Shown here piece after piece: positions 9,488-18,901 of a stretch of 64,000 nt of DNA. Below the pieces are notes generated by a model. The model was not told where the DNA came from. It saw nothing but the letters and a program-made list of their open reading frames with translations, and did not search any database. The position numbers and the translations under genes are program-made. The stretch comes from Sphingobacterium sp. UGAL515B_05 (GTDB lineage Bacteria > Bacteroidota > Bacteroidia > Sphingobacteriales > Sphingobacteriaceae): positions 868,001 through 932,000 of the forward strand of contig NZ_CP109907.1 in the NCBI RefSeq assembly GCF_033097525.1. The letters run 5' to 3'. Position 1 is the stretch's first letter. Each line of letters begins with the position of its first letter.

Positions 9488-9495
9488 TATCTTTG
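9488..9495 (+). promoter_or_regulatory. Bacteroidota -7 element (TATCTTTG) upstream of pyrH
   Basis: A perfect TAnnTTTG match 30 bases before the pyrH start. No convincing -33 TTG lies at the usual distance. Confidence 0.5.
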
Positions 9496-9524
9496 ACCTT
9501 TGGAAAATTTCCAAAAAAACAATT

Positions 9525-10229
9525 ATGAAATACAAACGTATCTTATTAAAACTTAGCGGTGAATCCTTAATGGGTGACCAAAGCTATGGTATCGATATTA
9601 ACCGTGTATCACAATACGCTAATGATATCAAAGAAATTCACGATCAAGGTTTAGAAATTGCAATTGTTATCGGTGGCGGTAATATATACCGTGGTCTAAG
9701 CGCTGAAAAATCAGGCATGGACCGTGTTCAAGCAGACTATATGGGCATGCTTGCCACAGTCATCAACAGCATGGCTCTTCAGGATGCGCTTGAGAAAGTT
9801 GGGAAAAAGACACGTTTGCTTACTGCGATCAAAATGGAGCAAATTTGTGAACCTTTTATTCGTAGAAGAGCCGTTCGCCACCTGGAAAAAGGCCGTATTG
9901 TTATTTTCGGAGCTGGTACTGGAAATCCATATTTCACCACAGATACTGCAGCATCCTTGCGTGCAATTGAGATCAATGCCGATGCAGTATTGAAAGGAAC
10001 ACGTGTAGATGGTATCTATACTGCAGATCCTGAAAAAGATCCTAGTGCAACAAAATTTGAAGAAATATCATTCACAGAGGTTTATGAGAAAGGATTAAAT
10101 GTCATGGATATGACTGCCTTTACCCTTTGTCAAGAAAACAAATTACCGATCATCGTATTTGATATGAACAAACCAGGCAATTTATTAAAACTTGCCAATG
10201 GTGAACATGTCGGAACTGTGGTTAAATAA
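9525..10229 (+). CDS. pyrH: UMP kinase
   Basis: Phosphorylates UMP to UDP with ATP in pyrimidine nucleotide synthesis. The 234-residue amino-acid-kinase fold has the N-terminal [13 protein letters not shown], the glycine-rich [11 protein letters not shown] (about 48-58), [13 protein letters not shown] (about 133-145) and the C-terminal [10 protein letters not shown]. Length and motifs are those of bacterial hexameric UMP kinase. It is followed 29 bases later by frr, the widely conserved pyrH-frr arrangement. Confidence 0.97.
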   Translation: MKYKRILLKLSGESLMGDQSYGIDINRVSQYANDIKEIHDQGLEIAIVIGGGNIYRGLSAEKSGMDRVQADYMGMLATVINSMALQDALEKVGKKTRLLTAIKMEQICEPFIRRRAVRHLEKGRIVIFGAGTGNPYFTTDTAASLRAIEINADAVLKGTRVDGIYTADPEKDPSATKFEEISFTEVYEKGLNVMDMTAFTLCQENKLPIIVFDMNKPGNLLKLANGEHVGTVVK

Positions 10230-10258
10230 TTTTAAATCTGTAAAAAACGTAATCTTAT

Positions 10259-10822
10259 ATGAACGAACTAATTTCAATTGAATTGGACGATTGTAAAGAC
10301 AAGATGTCCAAAGCAGTTGCTCACACCGAATCCGAATTAACTAAAATTCGTGCGGGTAAAGCTTCTCCATCTATGTTAGATGGAATTTCAGTAGACTATT
10401 ATGGCAGCGCCACTCCGCTTTCACAAGTGGCCAACATCAATACAACTGATGCACGGACTATTGTTATCCAACCTTGGGAAAAATCGCTCATCAACGCAAT
10501 TGAAAAAGCTATCACAGACGCTAACCTAGGAATTAACCCACAGAATGACGGCATCGTTATTCGTCTGAATATCCCTCCTTTGACAGAAGAAAGAAGACGT
10601 GATTTGGTTAAGAAAGTAAAAGAAGAAACTGAAAGAGGCCGTATTGGTATTCGTAATATCCGTAAAGATACAAACGAATCCATCAAAAAATTAAAAAATG
10701 ACGGCGCTTCTGAAGATGAGATCAAAACTGCTGAAGGTGAGGTTCAAAAATTAACGGATGCATTCATTGTAAAAGTTGATAAATTGGCTGAACTGAAAGA
10801 AAAAGATATCATGACTGTTTAA
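10259..10822 (+). CDS. frr: Ribosome recycling factor
   Basis: Splits the post-termination ribosome together with EF-G. The 187-aa protein has the family marks LTKIRAGKASPSMLDGISVDYYG (split here by position, residues about 27-49), the central PPLTEERRRDLVKKVKE (about 103-119) and the long three-helix bundle. Normal length. Second gene of the pyrH-frr unit, ended by a strong terminator. Confidence 0.97.
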   Translation: MNELISIELDDCKDKMSKAVAHTESELTKIRAGKASPSMLDGISVDYYGSATPLSQVANINTTDARTIVIQPWEKSLINAIEKAITDANLGINPQNDGIVIRLNIPPLTEERRRDLVKKVKEETERGRIGIRNIRKDTNESIKKLKNDGASEDEIKTAEGEVQKLTDAFIVKVDKLAELKEKDIMTV

Positions 10823-10841
10823 GTTTTCCTACTTGAATAGA

Positions 10842-10875
10842 AAAAAGGTCTGAAAAATATTCAGACCTTTTTTTG
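10842..10875 (+). terminator. Intrinsic terminator after frr
   Basis: AAAAAGGTCTGAA and TTCAGACCTTTTTTT form a 13-bp stem with a short A-rich loop and a T tract. Confidence 0.88.
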
Positions 10876-11049
10876 GTATAAAGACCTCCCTACTCCCCTT
10901 AAAACGGGCACTTACCGACATACAATAGCTTGGCTCTCCGAAGATTTTATCGTTTATAAAATCAACATACTCTTCAAAAATATTCCTTGTTACACCATTG
11001 ATTTCTGAACAAATAATTGTACATTGTACACTAACAAGTAATCAATTAT

Positions 11050-12033
11050 ATGATGAACAATTCTCGCCGTCAATTTTTAAAGCAAGCTGGAATAGGTCTT
11101 TCGGCAGCTTATCTGGTGCCCAACTTTATATCTTGTCAAAATAAAGCCGGAGCAATCAGCGACAATCCATTACAGAATATAGGCGTGCAGCTCTATTCCA
11201 TTCGTGATTTAATGGATAAAGATCCGAAAGGATCTCTGGAACAAATTGCCAAAATTGGGTATAAACATGTTGAGCTCTATGGCATAGACGCCACAGCCAA
11301 ACAGTTCTGGAAATTACCCTACAAAGAGTTGAAGAAAATATTGGATGATAACGGTCTAAAAACACATTCAGGCCATTATGATATGTCCAAATACCTTAGT
11401 AAAGCTCATACCGACAAAGAGGATCTTGCGGTTTATTTTGATGCAGCAAAAGAACTTGGTCAAGAATATGTAATTGCTCCTGTAACACCGATGTTTGATC
11501 TGAATGCATTGAAAAAAGACGATTATCTCTATGCTGCAGAGCAATTGAATAAGGCTGGTGAACAGGCTAAAAAATTAGGTTTAAAAGTTGCTTATCACAA
11601 CCATTTCTGGGAATTTAGGGATCTAGGCAATAATACGACGGGTGAAGAGGTTATGTTAGCATTCACCGAACCCGACTTGGTCGATTTTGAATTAGACCTT
11701 TTCTGGGCAGAAAAAGCGGGTAAAAACCCGATAGCTTTGTTTGAAAAATTCCCCAACCGCTTTAAACTTTGGCACGTTAAAGATATGGATAAAACAAAAT
11801 CCAATCCTATTGAATGGCCTAAAGATGGAAAATTGCCTATCGAACAAATCTTCAACGATATCAAATATACCGAAGTGGGAACCGGAAGCATCAATTTCCC
11901 TGAAATTGTTAAAGAAAAGAGCAAATCAGGACTTAAATATGCTTTTGTTGAACAAGATAATATTTATATGCCCAATAAGATGGAAAGTCTTAAAAAGAGC
12001 TACGATTATGTTCAGACAAATCTTACAAAATAA
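11050..12033 (+). CDS. Tat-exported sugar phosphate isomerase/epimerase-like TIM-barrel protein
   Basis: A xylose-isomerase-like TIM barrel (AP endonuclease family 2 fold) that probably acts on a sugar or cyclitol outside the cytoplasm. The N-terminus is a twin-arginine signal (NSRRQFLKQAG), followed by a hydrophobic stretch and a Cys that could be lipidated (FISC). The barrel carries likely metal ligands in GKVEL-type and HNHFWEF positions (KHVELYG about 75, YHNHFWEF about 182, DLFW about 216, WHVKDMD about 240). 327 aa is usual. The start codon could be the ATG at 11050 or the one right after it. The substrate is not determinable. Confidence 0.85.
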   Translation: MMNNSRRQFLKQAGIGLSAAYLVPNFISCQNKAGAISDNPLQNIGVQLYSIRDLMDKDPKGSLEQIAKIGYKHVELYGIDATAKQFWKLPYKELKKILDDNGLKTHSGHYDMSKYLSKAHTDKEDLAVYFDAAKELGQEYVIAPVTPMFDLNALKKDDYLYAAEQLNKAGEQAKKLGLKVAYHNHFWEFRDLGNNTTGEEVMLAFTEPDLVDFELDLFWAEKAGKNPIALFEKFPNRFKLWHVKDMDKTKSNPIEWPKDGKLPIEQIFNDIKYTEVGTGSINFPEIVKEKSKSGLKYAFVEQDNIYMPNKMESLKKSYDYVQTNLTK

Positions 12034-12064
12034 AAAAGGGAGCAATGCTCCCTTTTTTATTTTG
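12030..12064. terminator. Bidirectional terminator between epimerase-like gene and purE
   Basis: AAAAAAGGGAGC-AAT-GCTCCCTTTTTT is a perfect stem with A and T tracts on both sides. It lies just past both converging genes. Confidence 0.9.
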
Positions 12065-12077
12065 TAAGATTGTCAGC

Positions 12078-12587
12078 TTAAAATTCGGTATCTTCTACCT
12101 CCACTGCGGTCTCGATTACTTTTCTCGCCAACTCTTCTTTAAATTCGATGATATTCTTGCTGATTGTTTCATCATGTGTACCAAGAATCTGAGCAGCCAA
12201 TATACCTGCATTCTTCGCCGCATTTAAAGCGACAGTTGCTACAGGAATACCATTGGGCATCTGAAGAATAGAAAGTACCGAGTCCCATCCATCAATGGAA
12301 TTTGATGATTTTACAGGCACGCCTATTACAGGTAAATGTGTAATAGAAGCGACCATTCCTGGCAAATGCGCCGCACCACCAGCTCCAGCAATAATAACTT
12401 TCAAACCACGAAATGCTGCATTTTTCGCATAATCAAACATACGTTGTGGTGTACGATGTGCTGAGACGATCGTTACCTCAAATTCCACTCCAAGGGCTTT
12501 GAGCACATCTATAGCATCCTGCATAACAGGAAGGTCTGATTTGCTTCCCATGATAATGCCTACCTGGGCCTTATTATTGACTGACAT
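12078..12587 (-). CDS. purE: N5-carboxyaminoimidazole ribonucleotide mutase
   Basis: Moves the carboxyl group of N5-CAIR to give CAIR in purine synthesis. The 169-residue class-I PurE has GSKSDLPVM (about 14-22), SAHRTPQRM (about 43-51) and GAGGAAHLPGMVAS (about 67-80), which form the active site. It follows purK by 8 bases; the two enzymes act consecutively. Confidence 0.97.
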   Translation of the reverse strand: MSVNNKAQVGIIMGSKSDLPVMQDAIDVLKALGVEFEVTIVSAHRTPQRMFDYAKNAAFRGLKVIIAGAGGAAHLPGMVASITHLPVIGVPVKSSNSIDGWDSVLSILQMPNGIPVATVALNAAKNAGILAAQILGTHDETISKNIIEFKEELARKVIETAVEVEDTEF

Positions 12588-12595
12588 AGTATTGT

Positions 12596-13738
12596 TTAAG
12601 CTTTAACTTTTAATATTTCTTGTACTTTTCTTGCGTTGGAGATCGCTTTCTCCCGATCATCATTGATGATACAAACATGGCCCATTTTGCGGAATGGCTT
12701 TGTATATTTCTTACCATACAGATGGATATATACACCTTCCATAGCCAGCACCTCTTCAACCCCCTCATACTTAGCCAACCCTTCATAACCGGCTTCCCCC
12801 AAAAGGTTAATCATAACGGCATTCGTTCTGCATCTGGTATCACCTAACGGTAGATTGAATATAGCCCTTAAGTGTTGAGCAAATTGCGACACATAGTTAC
12901 CCTCTATTGTCTGATGACCACTATTATGCGGGCGCGGAGCCAATTCGTTGACCAGAATATCACCATTTTTCGTTAGGAACATCTCTACAGCCAATATACC
13001 TACGATCTGCAAATCATCGGCAATCTTTTTTGCTATCGCCTCCGCGCGTTGTTGAATCTCTACACCATACAAAGACGGCGCAATCAAAAATTCCACCAAG
13101 TTAGCCTGAGGATTAAATTCCATCTCCACCATTGGAAATGTAGACACCTCACCCTTATCATTCCGGGCAACAATGACCGCAATTTCCTTTTCAAAATCTA
13201 CCCATTCTTCAATTAAGCTAGCTTCTTCGAACGCCTCTTGTATATCCTGTTGGGTAACAATCTTCTTCACCCCTTTTCCATCATATCCATCCTTACGTAA
13301 TTTCTGGATATACGGTAAGTTTAACGAGGCATTTACTAAATTATCCTTATTGGATATCAATTGAAACGCCGACGTTGGTATATCGTTTTGTTTAAAAAAT
13401 TGCTTTTGTAGACCTTTATCTTGAATCAGACGAATGATACGTGATTGCGGGTACACGATTACTCCCTCGCCTTCCAGTTTCTCCAAAGCATCTACATTCA
13501 CCTTCTCGATCTCGATCGTGATCATGTCCAAATCCTTACCGAAATTATAGACCGTTTCAAAATCGCCCAATGAACCACATTCAAATTTATTGCACAACTT
13601 ACGACAAGGAGCATTCTTATCCGGGTCCAATACATGAACATTTACATTGTAATTAATGGCTTCCTGGATGAGCATTCTTCCCAGTTGACCACCGCCAAGA
13701 ATACCCAATTGCAATTCACCATAAAAATCTTTTGCCAT
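12596..13738 (-). CDS. purK: N5-carboxyaminoimidazole ribonucleotide synthase
   Basis: An ATP-grasp enzyme that carboxylates AIR with bicarbonate and ATP. The 380-aa protein has the N-terminal LGILGGGQLGRMLIQEA (about 12-28), the ATP-grasp segment KLRKDGYDGKGV (about 146-157), EEWVDFEKE (about 176) and ELAPRPHNSGH (about 265-275), which is diagnostic of PurK. The nuoA-nuoB pair lies just upstream on the same strand (31 bases), so purKE may be co-transcribed with these respiratory genes. Confidence 0.96.
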   Translation of the reverse strand: MAKDFYGELQLGILGGGQLGRMLIQEAINYNVNVHVLDPDKNAPCRKLCNKFECGSLGDFETVYNFGKDLDMITIEIEKVNVDALEKLEGEGVIVYPQSRIIRLIQDKGLQKQFFKQNDIPTSAFQLISNKDNLVNASLNLPYIQKLRKDGYDGKGVKKIVTQQDIQEAFEEASLIEEWVDFEKEIAVIVARNDKGEVSTFPMVEMEFNPQANLVEFLIAPSLYGVEIQQRAEAIAKKIADDLQIVGILAVEMFLTKNGDILVNELAPRPHNSGHQTIEGNYVSQFAQHLRAIFNLPLGDTRCRTNAVMINLLGEAGYEGLAKYEGVEEVLAMEGVYIHLYGKKYTKPFRKMGHVCIINDDREKAISNARKVQEILKVKA

Positions 13739-13769
13739 AATTGATTTAAAATCTTATAAAATTTATTTT

Positions 13770-14273
13770 TTAAGCTTTTCCGTTGAACAATTGCTCACCT
13801 AACAAGCTTTCTTTGTCTATCTTTTTTTGCAATTCAATAAAAGCACCAATTAGTGCCTCTGGACGTGGTGGACATCCCTGGACATAAACATCCACAGGGA
13901 TAACGCGATCTACCCCCTTGACCACATGATAACCATGCTGCCAATAGGGACCACCACAGTTGGAACAAGAGCCCATCGAAATAACATATTTAGGATCTGG
14001 CATCTGTTCATATAGTTTCTTGATTCGATCGGCCATCTTAAAGGTAACCGTTCCAGCAATGATGATCACATCGGATTGCCTTGGAGAAGGCCTTGGAAAT
14101 ACGCCAATCCGATCTAAATCGTAAGTTGAAGCCATTGCCCCCATCATTTCAATGGCACAGCAAGCAATACCAAAGCTCATAGGCCACATCGAAGATAATC
14201 TTGCCCAATTCAGCAAATCATCTAATTTGGCAACAATAACACCATTATTCTGCAATTGACTATCTAAACTCAT
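13770..14273 (-). CDS. nuoB: NADH-quinone oxidoreductase subunit B
   Basis: The complex I subunit that holds Fe-S cluster N2. All four N2 cysteines are visible: the pair in [11 protein letters not shown] (about 39-49), one in [11 protein letters not shown] (about 105) and one in GCPPRPEAL (about 135). 167 aa is normal. It starts 2 bases after nuoA. No nuoC follows; the next gene is purK, so the complex I operon is interrupted here. Confidence 0.96.
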   Translation of the reverse strand: MSLDSQLQNNGVIVAKLDDLLNWARLSSMWPMSFGIACCAIEMMGAMASTYDLDRIGVFPRPSPRQSDVIIIAGTVTFKMADRIKKLYEQMPDPKYVISMGSCSNCGGPYWQHGYHVVKGVDRVIPVDVYVQGCPPRPEALIGAFIELQKKIDKESLLGEQLFNGKA

Positions 14274-14275
14274 GC

Positions 14276-14866
14276 TTACTCAGGTTTTTTAAATCGAGGT
14301 TTAAAGGCTGGTTTCGGCGTCGACACCTGTTCATCTACCGTTGTTTTGTGCGCGACAGTTTCATCTACAACCAGTGCATAATCACGCACCTGATAAGTCT
14401 TGCTATTCAGGCTTGCATAGGCGCTATCCGGGATAGGTACAGGAACTTTAGGTAAGGACACATTCGGTTTAACCCATTCTAGATCGCCCTTTTTCCAGAC
14501 AAAAACCAATCCTAGAATTAAAATACCAATGAACATAGCCATTTCTATCATGGTAAACCACCCCCACCTTCCATCTGCTGCAATATATTCGGACTGTCCA
14601 AATACAGTGGCCCATGGAAAAATAAAAATAAGCTCCACATCAAAAAGTAAAAATACGAGGGCGATCACATAAAACCGTGGATTAAACTGAACCCAAGAAG
14701 AACCAATGGGATCCTCTCCACATTCGTAGGTACCAGATTTGATGGGATTATTCTTTTTCGGAGAGATTAAACGTGCAAGAAAAATGGTCGCACAGACTAA
14801 CAGCGCCCCTATCAGAAGAATGATAAGGATTTTGCCGTATTCCGATAATTGCGCGGGGTCATCCAT
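14276..14866 (-). CDS. nuoA: NADH-quinone oxidoreductase subunit A, with long C-terminal tail
   Basis: A small membrane subunit of complex I. It has three hydrophobic helices (about 10-32, 62-84 and 93-113 from the chosen start) and the NuoA marks [33 protein letters not shown] and IFPWA. The start is taken at the ATG giving [12 protein letters not shown], since homologues usually begin near there; an in-frame ATG at 14899 would add 11 residues. About 65 residues after the last helix are extra compared with typical NuoA (about 120-140 aa): a Pro/Lys-rich tail ending FKPRFKKPE. It pairs only with nuoB. Confidence 0.92.
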   Translation of the reverse strand: MDDPAQLSEYGKILIILLIGALLVCATIFLARLISPKKNNPIKSGTYECGEDPIGSSWVQFNPRFYVIALVFLLFDVELIFIFPWATVFGQSEYIAADGRWGWFTMIEMAMFIGILILGLVFVWKKGDLEWVKPNVSLPKVPVPIPDSAYASLNSKTYQVRDYALVVDETVAHKTTVDEQVSTPKPAFKPRFKKPE

Positions 14867-15200
14867 AATAATTACAAATTTAACAAATATTTCGTTCACT
14901 CGGGTGCGGAACTTGAAATTACAAATTATTTCTTTAAAAACAGTTCGAATTTACGGAATCAACCACCAGTATCCTGTCCGCAAGAAACCTAGATTCATCA
15001 TCCACAGCGCATAGTAGAACCGAAAAAATTAATCAAAAAGGCAATGCAATGATCAAAACCTGCATGGCTTCTTAGACACCAAAAACAATGAAAGCCGACT
15101 GAAGGTTCTTTCTGGCCAATAAGACCAGACACTTTCAGAAAAAAAAATAGGGCATCGTATAAAACGATGCCCTTCTTATGATGTAACTATTCTCTAAAAA
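14867..15200. other. Spacer upstream of nuoA
   Basis: About 330 bases holding the presumed nuoA promoter and, at the far end, the ffh terminator. No further ORF or structured element is convincing. Confidence 0.4.
15141..15173 (-). terminator. Intrinsic terminator after ffh
   Basis: Stem AGGGCATCGT / ACGATGCCCT with a 5-base loop. Read on the minus strand it is followed by a run of T. It lies 28 bases past the ffh stop. Confidence 0.85.
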
Positions 15201-16541
15201 TTACATTTTTCCTGGCATTTTGGGCATATTACGCATCAATTTAGCTGCCATAGCTGGATTAGACATCTGCTTCATGACTTTGCGCATATCACCAAATTGT
15301 TTCAATAATTTATTCACTTCATTGATATCAGTACCTGATCCTTTCGCAATACGTAAACGACGTTTTTGATCAATAACATCCGGATTTTCGCGTTCAAAAG
15401 GTGTCATGGAATCGATAATCGCTTCAATGGGTTTGAAAGCATTGTCATCTACTTCAATATCTTTCATTGCTTTACCAACACCAGGGATCATTCCCATGAG
15501 GTCTTTCATATTACCCATTTTCTTAATTTGTTGAATCTGGGATTTAAAATCGTTGAAATCGAATTTATTCTTACGGATTTTCTTTTGGAGCTCTGCAGCT
15601 TGCTTCTCGTCAAACTGTTGCTGCGCACGTTCTACTAAGGATACGACGTCACCCATACCCAAAATACGGGATGCCATCCGATCGGGGTGGAATACATCCA
15701 ATGCATCCATCTTTTCACCTGTACCAATAAACTTAATGGGCTTATTAACGACAGATTTAATCGATAATGCAGCACCACCGCGTGTATCACCATCCAACTT
15801 AGTCAATACTACACCTGTAAAGTCCAGACGGTCGTTGAACGTTTTAGCTGTATTCACGGCATCTTGACCAGTCATTGAATCCACAACAAATAGGATTTCG
15901 TCTGGTTTTGTCGCTTCTTTAACTGCAGTAATCTCTACCATTAAAGGCTCATCGATCGCCAAACGACCAGCTGTATCGATGATTACGACGTTATTTCCAT
16001 TACGTTTTGCTTCTTCCACACCGGCTTTGGCAATGGCAATAGGATCGTTAGATTCACGATTCACATACACTGGTACGCCCACTTGTTCCGCGAGCACTTG
16101 CAATTGATCGATCGCTGCAGGACGGTAAACGTCACCTGCCACCAATAATGGTTTTTTATTCTTTTTATCTTTAAGGTACAAGGCCAACTTACCTGAGAAG
16201 GTTGTTTTACCAGCACCATTCAAACCCGCAATTAAAATGACTGTTGGATTTTTTCCAGTCTCAAGCTCTGTAACAGATCCGCCCATCAAAGCTGTCAACT
16301 CATCATTCATGATCTTCGTCAACAATTGGCCTGGGGAAATACTTGTCAGTACATTTTCGCCTAAAGCTTTTTGTTTAACATCGTCGGTAAAAGTTTTGGC
16401 AGTTTTATAATTCACATCGGCATCCAACAACGCTTTGCGAATTTCTTTCATCGTTTCTGCAACGTTGATCTCGGTAATACTACCTTGTCCTTTTAATACT
16501 TTAAAGGCCCTATCTAACTTATCTTGAAGATTTGAAAACAT
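15201..16541 (-). CDS. ffh: Signal recognition particle GTPase Ffh
   Basis: Binds signal sequences and 4.5S RNA and targets nascent membrane proteins to FtsY. The N domain spans about 1-90. The G domain has the P-loop GLNGAGKTTFSGK (about 105-117), DTAGR (about 190) and TKLDGDTRGGAALS (about 246-259). The C-terminal M domain is methionine-rich and ends MRNMPKMPGKM. 446 aa is full length. It appears monocistronic between two hairpins. Confidence 0.97.
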   Translation of the reverse strand: MFSNLQDKLDRAFKVLKGQGSITEINVAETMKEIRKALLDADVNYKTAKTFTDDVKQKALGENVLTSISPGQLLTKIMNDELTALMGGSVTELETGKNPTVILIAGLNGAGKTTFSGKLALYLKDKKNKKPLLVAGDVYRPAAIDQLQVLAEQVGVPVYVNRESNDPIAIAKAGVEEAKRNGNNVVIIDTAGRLAIDEPLMVEITAVKEATKPDEILFVVDSMTGQDAVNTAKTFNDRLDFTGVVLTKLDGDTRGGAALSIKSVVNKPIKFIGTGEKMDALDVFHPDRMASRILGMGDVVSLVERAQQQFDEKQAAELQKKIRKNKFDFNDFKSQIQQIKKMGNMKDLMGMIPGVGKAMKDIEVDDNAFKPIEAIIDSMTPFERENPDVIDQKRRLRIAKGSGTDINEVNKLLKQFGDMRKVMKQMSNPAMAAKLMRNMPKMPGKM

Positions 16542-16614
16542 AAAATCTGAATCTTATTCTATATAAACAGCAAAGTTAAAAAAATTGTCTATAGTAACCT
16601 CATTAACACACCAT

Positions 16615-16648
16615 AAAAAATGCGACTATAGAAAATAATCGCATTTTT
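16615..16648 (-). terminator. Intrinsic terminator after zinc peptidase gene
   Basis: AAAAAATGCGA ... TCGCATTTTT forms a stem of about 10 bp with a 13-base loop, read on the minus strand with a T tract. It lies between the peptidase stop and the ffh promoter region. Confidence 0.7.
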
Positions 16649-16674
16649 GTAGGATAAAGTTACAATACCCGTAT

Positions 16675-17370
16675 TTAATCACTTCTACGGCCACCGAATA
16701 AAATCGATGCATAGTATAAAAGTGTTACCAACGCACTTAACGCTGCTACAACATACGTCATCGCTGCCCATTTCAAAGCATCTTTTGCACCGTCATGCTC
16801 CTCACCATTATAGGTTACACCAGCATGGTTTAACCATTCCAGCGCGCGGTTCGACGCATCAAACTCGACGGGCAAGGTGATAAAAGAAAATAAGGTCGTA
16901 ATAGCCAGCGCCCCAACTCCAATAGCTAAAAGCCATGGGTTACCACCTTTAGAAAAAGCAAACAGCATAACGCCCAACATCAATACCCATGATGTCAATT
17001 TGGAAGCCGCATTCACCATCGGTACCATTGCCGAACGGAATCCCAACCATTTATAGGCTTTAGCATGCTGCACAGCATGACCACATTCGTGCGCCGCTAC
17101 CGCTGCCGCTGCAACACTGCGACCACTGTAAACTTCAGGACTTAAATTAACGGTTTTATCTGACGGATTATAATGATCTCCCAAACGATCTGGGATAGAC
17201 AATACCTTTACATCATATATACCGTTATCATTTAACATTTTTTGCGCAATCTCAGCTCCAGACATCCCGTTGCTCAAAGGCATCTCGGAGTATTTCTTAA
17301 ATTTGTTTTTGAATCTTGTTTGGACAATTAGGCTTACCACCATTATTCCAATAAATAAAATCAAGTACAT
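16675..17370 (-). CDS. YugP-type membrane zinc metallopeptidase
   Basis: An integral membrane zinc peptidase of the YugP family (neutral zinc metallopeptidase 2), function unknown. The 231-aa protein has an N-terminal anchor helix, the zinc motif HECGHAVQH (about residue 94) and three C-terminal helices (about 120-145, 148-168 and 205-225). Segments PDRLGDHYNPSDKTVNLS and LPVEFDASNRALEWL are family marks. It is transcribed alone. Confidence 0.9.
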   Translation of the reverse strand: MYLILFIGIMVVSLIVQTRFKNKFKKYSEMPLSNGMSGAEIAQKMLNDNGIYDVKVLSIPDRLGDHYNPSDKTVNLSPEVYSGRSVAAAAVAAHECGHAVQHAKAYKWLGFRSAMVPMVNAASKLTSWVLMLGVMLFAFSKGGNPWLLAIGVGALAITTLFSFITLPVEFDASNRALEWLNHAGVTYNGEEHDGAKDALKWAAMTYVVAALSALVTLLYYASILFGGRRSD

Positions 17371-17574
17371 AGCTATTCAATCGTTTTATAGTTATAATAT
17401 GACTATCAAACCTTATTCCAATCGTTGAAAAAAGGCGTATACATAAATTTCTAAGATAAAAAAAGTCTTTGACCTGACAAAAAGAACAGATTCTTCTGAT
17501 CTCCACATGACATAATTACCATAATAATTGGACAAATAACCCTGCTTTTGGCTACGCTGCAACGAAACACTTAC

Positions 17575-17614
17575 ACTGATTAACAAGAATTCAAACTGAT
17601 TAACAAGAATTCAA
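17575..17614. repeat. Exact 20-bp tandem duplication
   Basis: ACTGATTAACAAGAATTCAA occurs twice head to tail without a mismatch, in a non-coding spacer. Confidence 0.9.
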
Positions 17615-17796
17615 TACGTATACCCACCGGTCATTTCTGAAGGCGCGCAGTTATTTTAAGTTCGATCAGGGAGATTATTTAAAGAAATGGCTTTTGAATA
17701 TAGGATGCGCAAAGGATTGTAGCATTGCCTTGTTATAAACACAGGGTGGCAAAATACAAAAACAGCGAAACTCCCTGTGATCCCATTTGAATATAA

Positions 17797-17829
17797 ATAA
17801 AAATGGGCGTTTTGTAACGCCCATTTTTA
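17797..17829 (-). terminator. Intrinsic terminator after ECF sigma gene
   Basis: AAAAATGGGCGTT ... AACGCCCATTTTTA forms a strong stem with a short loop directly after the stop codon on the minus strand. Confidence 0.88.
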
Positions 17830-18426
17830 TTATAAATAGCCCATTTGCAGGGTAAGATCGGTACCTTCAATCATCTTACGTAAATTGCTCAATGCGTAAC
17901 GCATTCTCCCCAGAGCAGTATTAATACTTACTTCGGTTATTTCCGCAATATCTTTAAAACTCATATCACAAAAGTGCCGCATAATGAGCACCTCTTTTTG
18001 ATCGTCCGGAAGTTTTTGGATCATTTTCTTAAGATCAACATCAACCTGTTGTTTGAGCATTTTTGACTCTGCGCTTTCATCACTAAATTCGAGCACCTCA
18101 AAAATATCAAAGCCATCCGCATTCACAATATTTGGAGCACGTTTTGCTTTTCTAAAAAAGTCAACAATCATATTGTGCGCTATACGAATAGCCCAAGGTA
18201 AAAATTTACCCTCTTCATTATATTTACCGGATTTTAATGTGTTGATGATTTTAATGAAAGTCTCCTGGAAAATATCTTCAGCAAGATATTCATCTTTTAC
18301 TTTCATATATATAGAAGTATATATTTTCGATTTATATCGATTCAACAATGCCTCTAGACCGGACTCTTGGCCACCGACATACATTTGGATCAACTCTTGA
18401 TCGCTTTTACCTTTTAGAAGTCTCAT
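17830..18426 (-). CDS. RNA polymerase ECF-type sigma-70 factor
   Basis: An alternative sigma factor with region 2 at about 25-95 (LAEDIFQETFIKIINTL, WAIRIAHNMIVDFFRKAKR) and region 4 at about 135-190 (LPDDQKEVLIMRHFCDMSFKDIAE, then SINTALGRMRYAL as the recognition helix). 198 aa is standard. No anti-sigma gene is adjacent on either side, so it may be an autonomously regulated factor or controlled by transcription. It resembles conserved stand-alone sigma factors in Sphingobacteriaceae; the regulon is unknown. Confidence 0.92.
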   Translation of the reverse strand: MRLLKGKSDQELIQMYVGGQESGLEALLNRYKSKIYTSIYMKVKDEYLAEDIFQETFIKIINTLKSGKYNEEGKFLPWAIRIAHNMIVDFFRKAKRAPNIVNADGFDIFEVLEFSDESAESKMLKQQVDVDLKKMIQKLPDDQKEVLIMRHFCDMSFKDIAEITEVSINTALGRMRYALSNLRKMIEGTDLTLQMGYL

Positions 18427-18743
18427 ACGTCACTTACTTTTTTAGCAGTTCGCAAATAAATTATCAGTTCTGTGTTAAAATGTAAATGTTTGCCGTATAA
18501 ACTATCCTTTCTTATTGTAAAACAATCAATTAATCTAAAACCAAATTACCGCAAAATAAATGAGTAATCAAATTATTACAATTTATTTTAAGGTTTTTTA
18601 ACATTTAAAAATAAGTTATCTGCCTCACATTTCCAAACCGAGCTCTTAAGGCAGTTCTCCTAATCCCTCCGAAACAAGCTGGAGCCAGCAGTTGTACATG
18701 AGAAAGACAACACGCCAATGAGGCATTATTTAATCCGAACTTT

Positions 18744-18776
18744 ATAGGGAGTTAATAGGGACCTCATAGGGACCTC
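18744..18776. repeat. 11-bp tandem repeat, three units
   Basis: ATAGGGAGTTA, ATAGGGACCTC and ATAGGGACCTC follow without gap. The last two are identical and the first shares its seven leading bases. CCCCTAT, close to the reverse complement of the unit start, follows at 18788. Confidence 0.85.
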
Positions 18777-18901
18777 ATTCGGTTGAGCCCCTATTTGAAC
18801 CTTATAAAATACGGATCAGGTTATTATATAATTCCCGTGATAAGTTAAATTGGTACGGACGTATACCATACATGTTACGCTGAAAATAGCTGTAAGAAAA
18901 T

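Larger units (their letters stand above)
17371..17829. other. Spacer between sigma-factor gene and zinc peptidase gene
   Basis: About 460 bases with no credible ORF. It contains the 20-bp tandem duplication at 17575-17614 and the sigma-factor terminator at its right end. The peptidase promoter must lie near 17371-17450, but I could not pick one. Confidence 0.5.

Noticed and set aside
14739..15014. 91-codon plus-strand frame antisense to nuoA
   Set aside because: It is the shadow of nuoA and its spacer, with no signal or family.
17297..17506. 69-codon minus-strand frame overlapping the zinc peptidase start
   Set aside because: It overlaps the real gene in another frame, has no start signal, no domain, and a composition unlike a protein.
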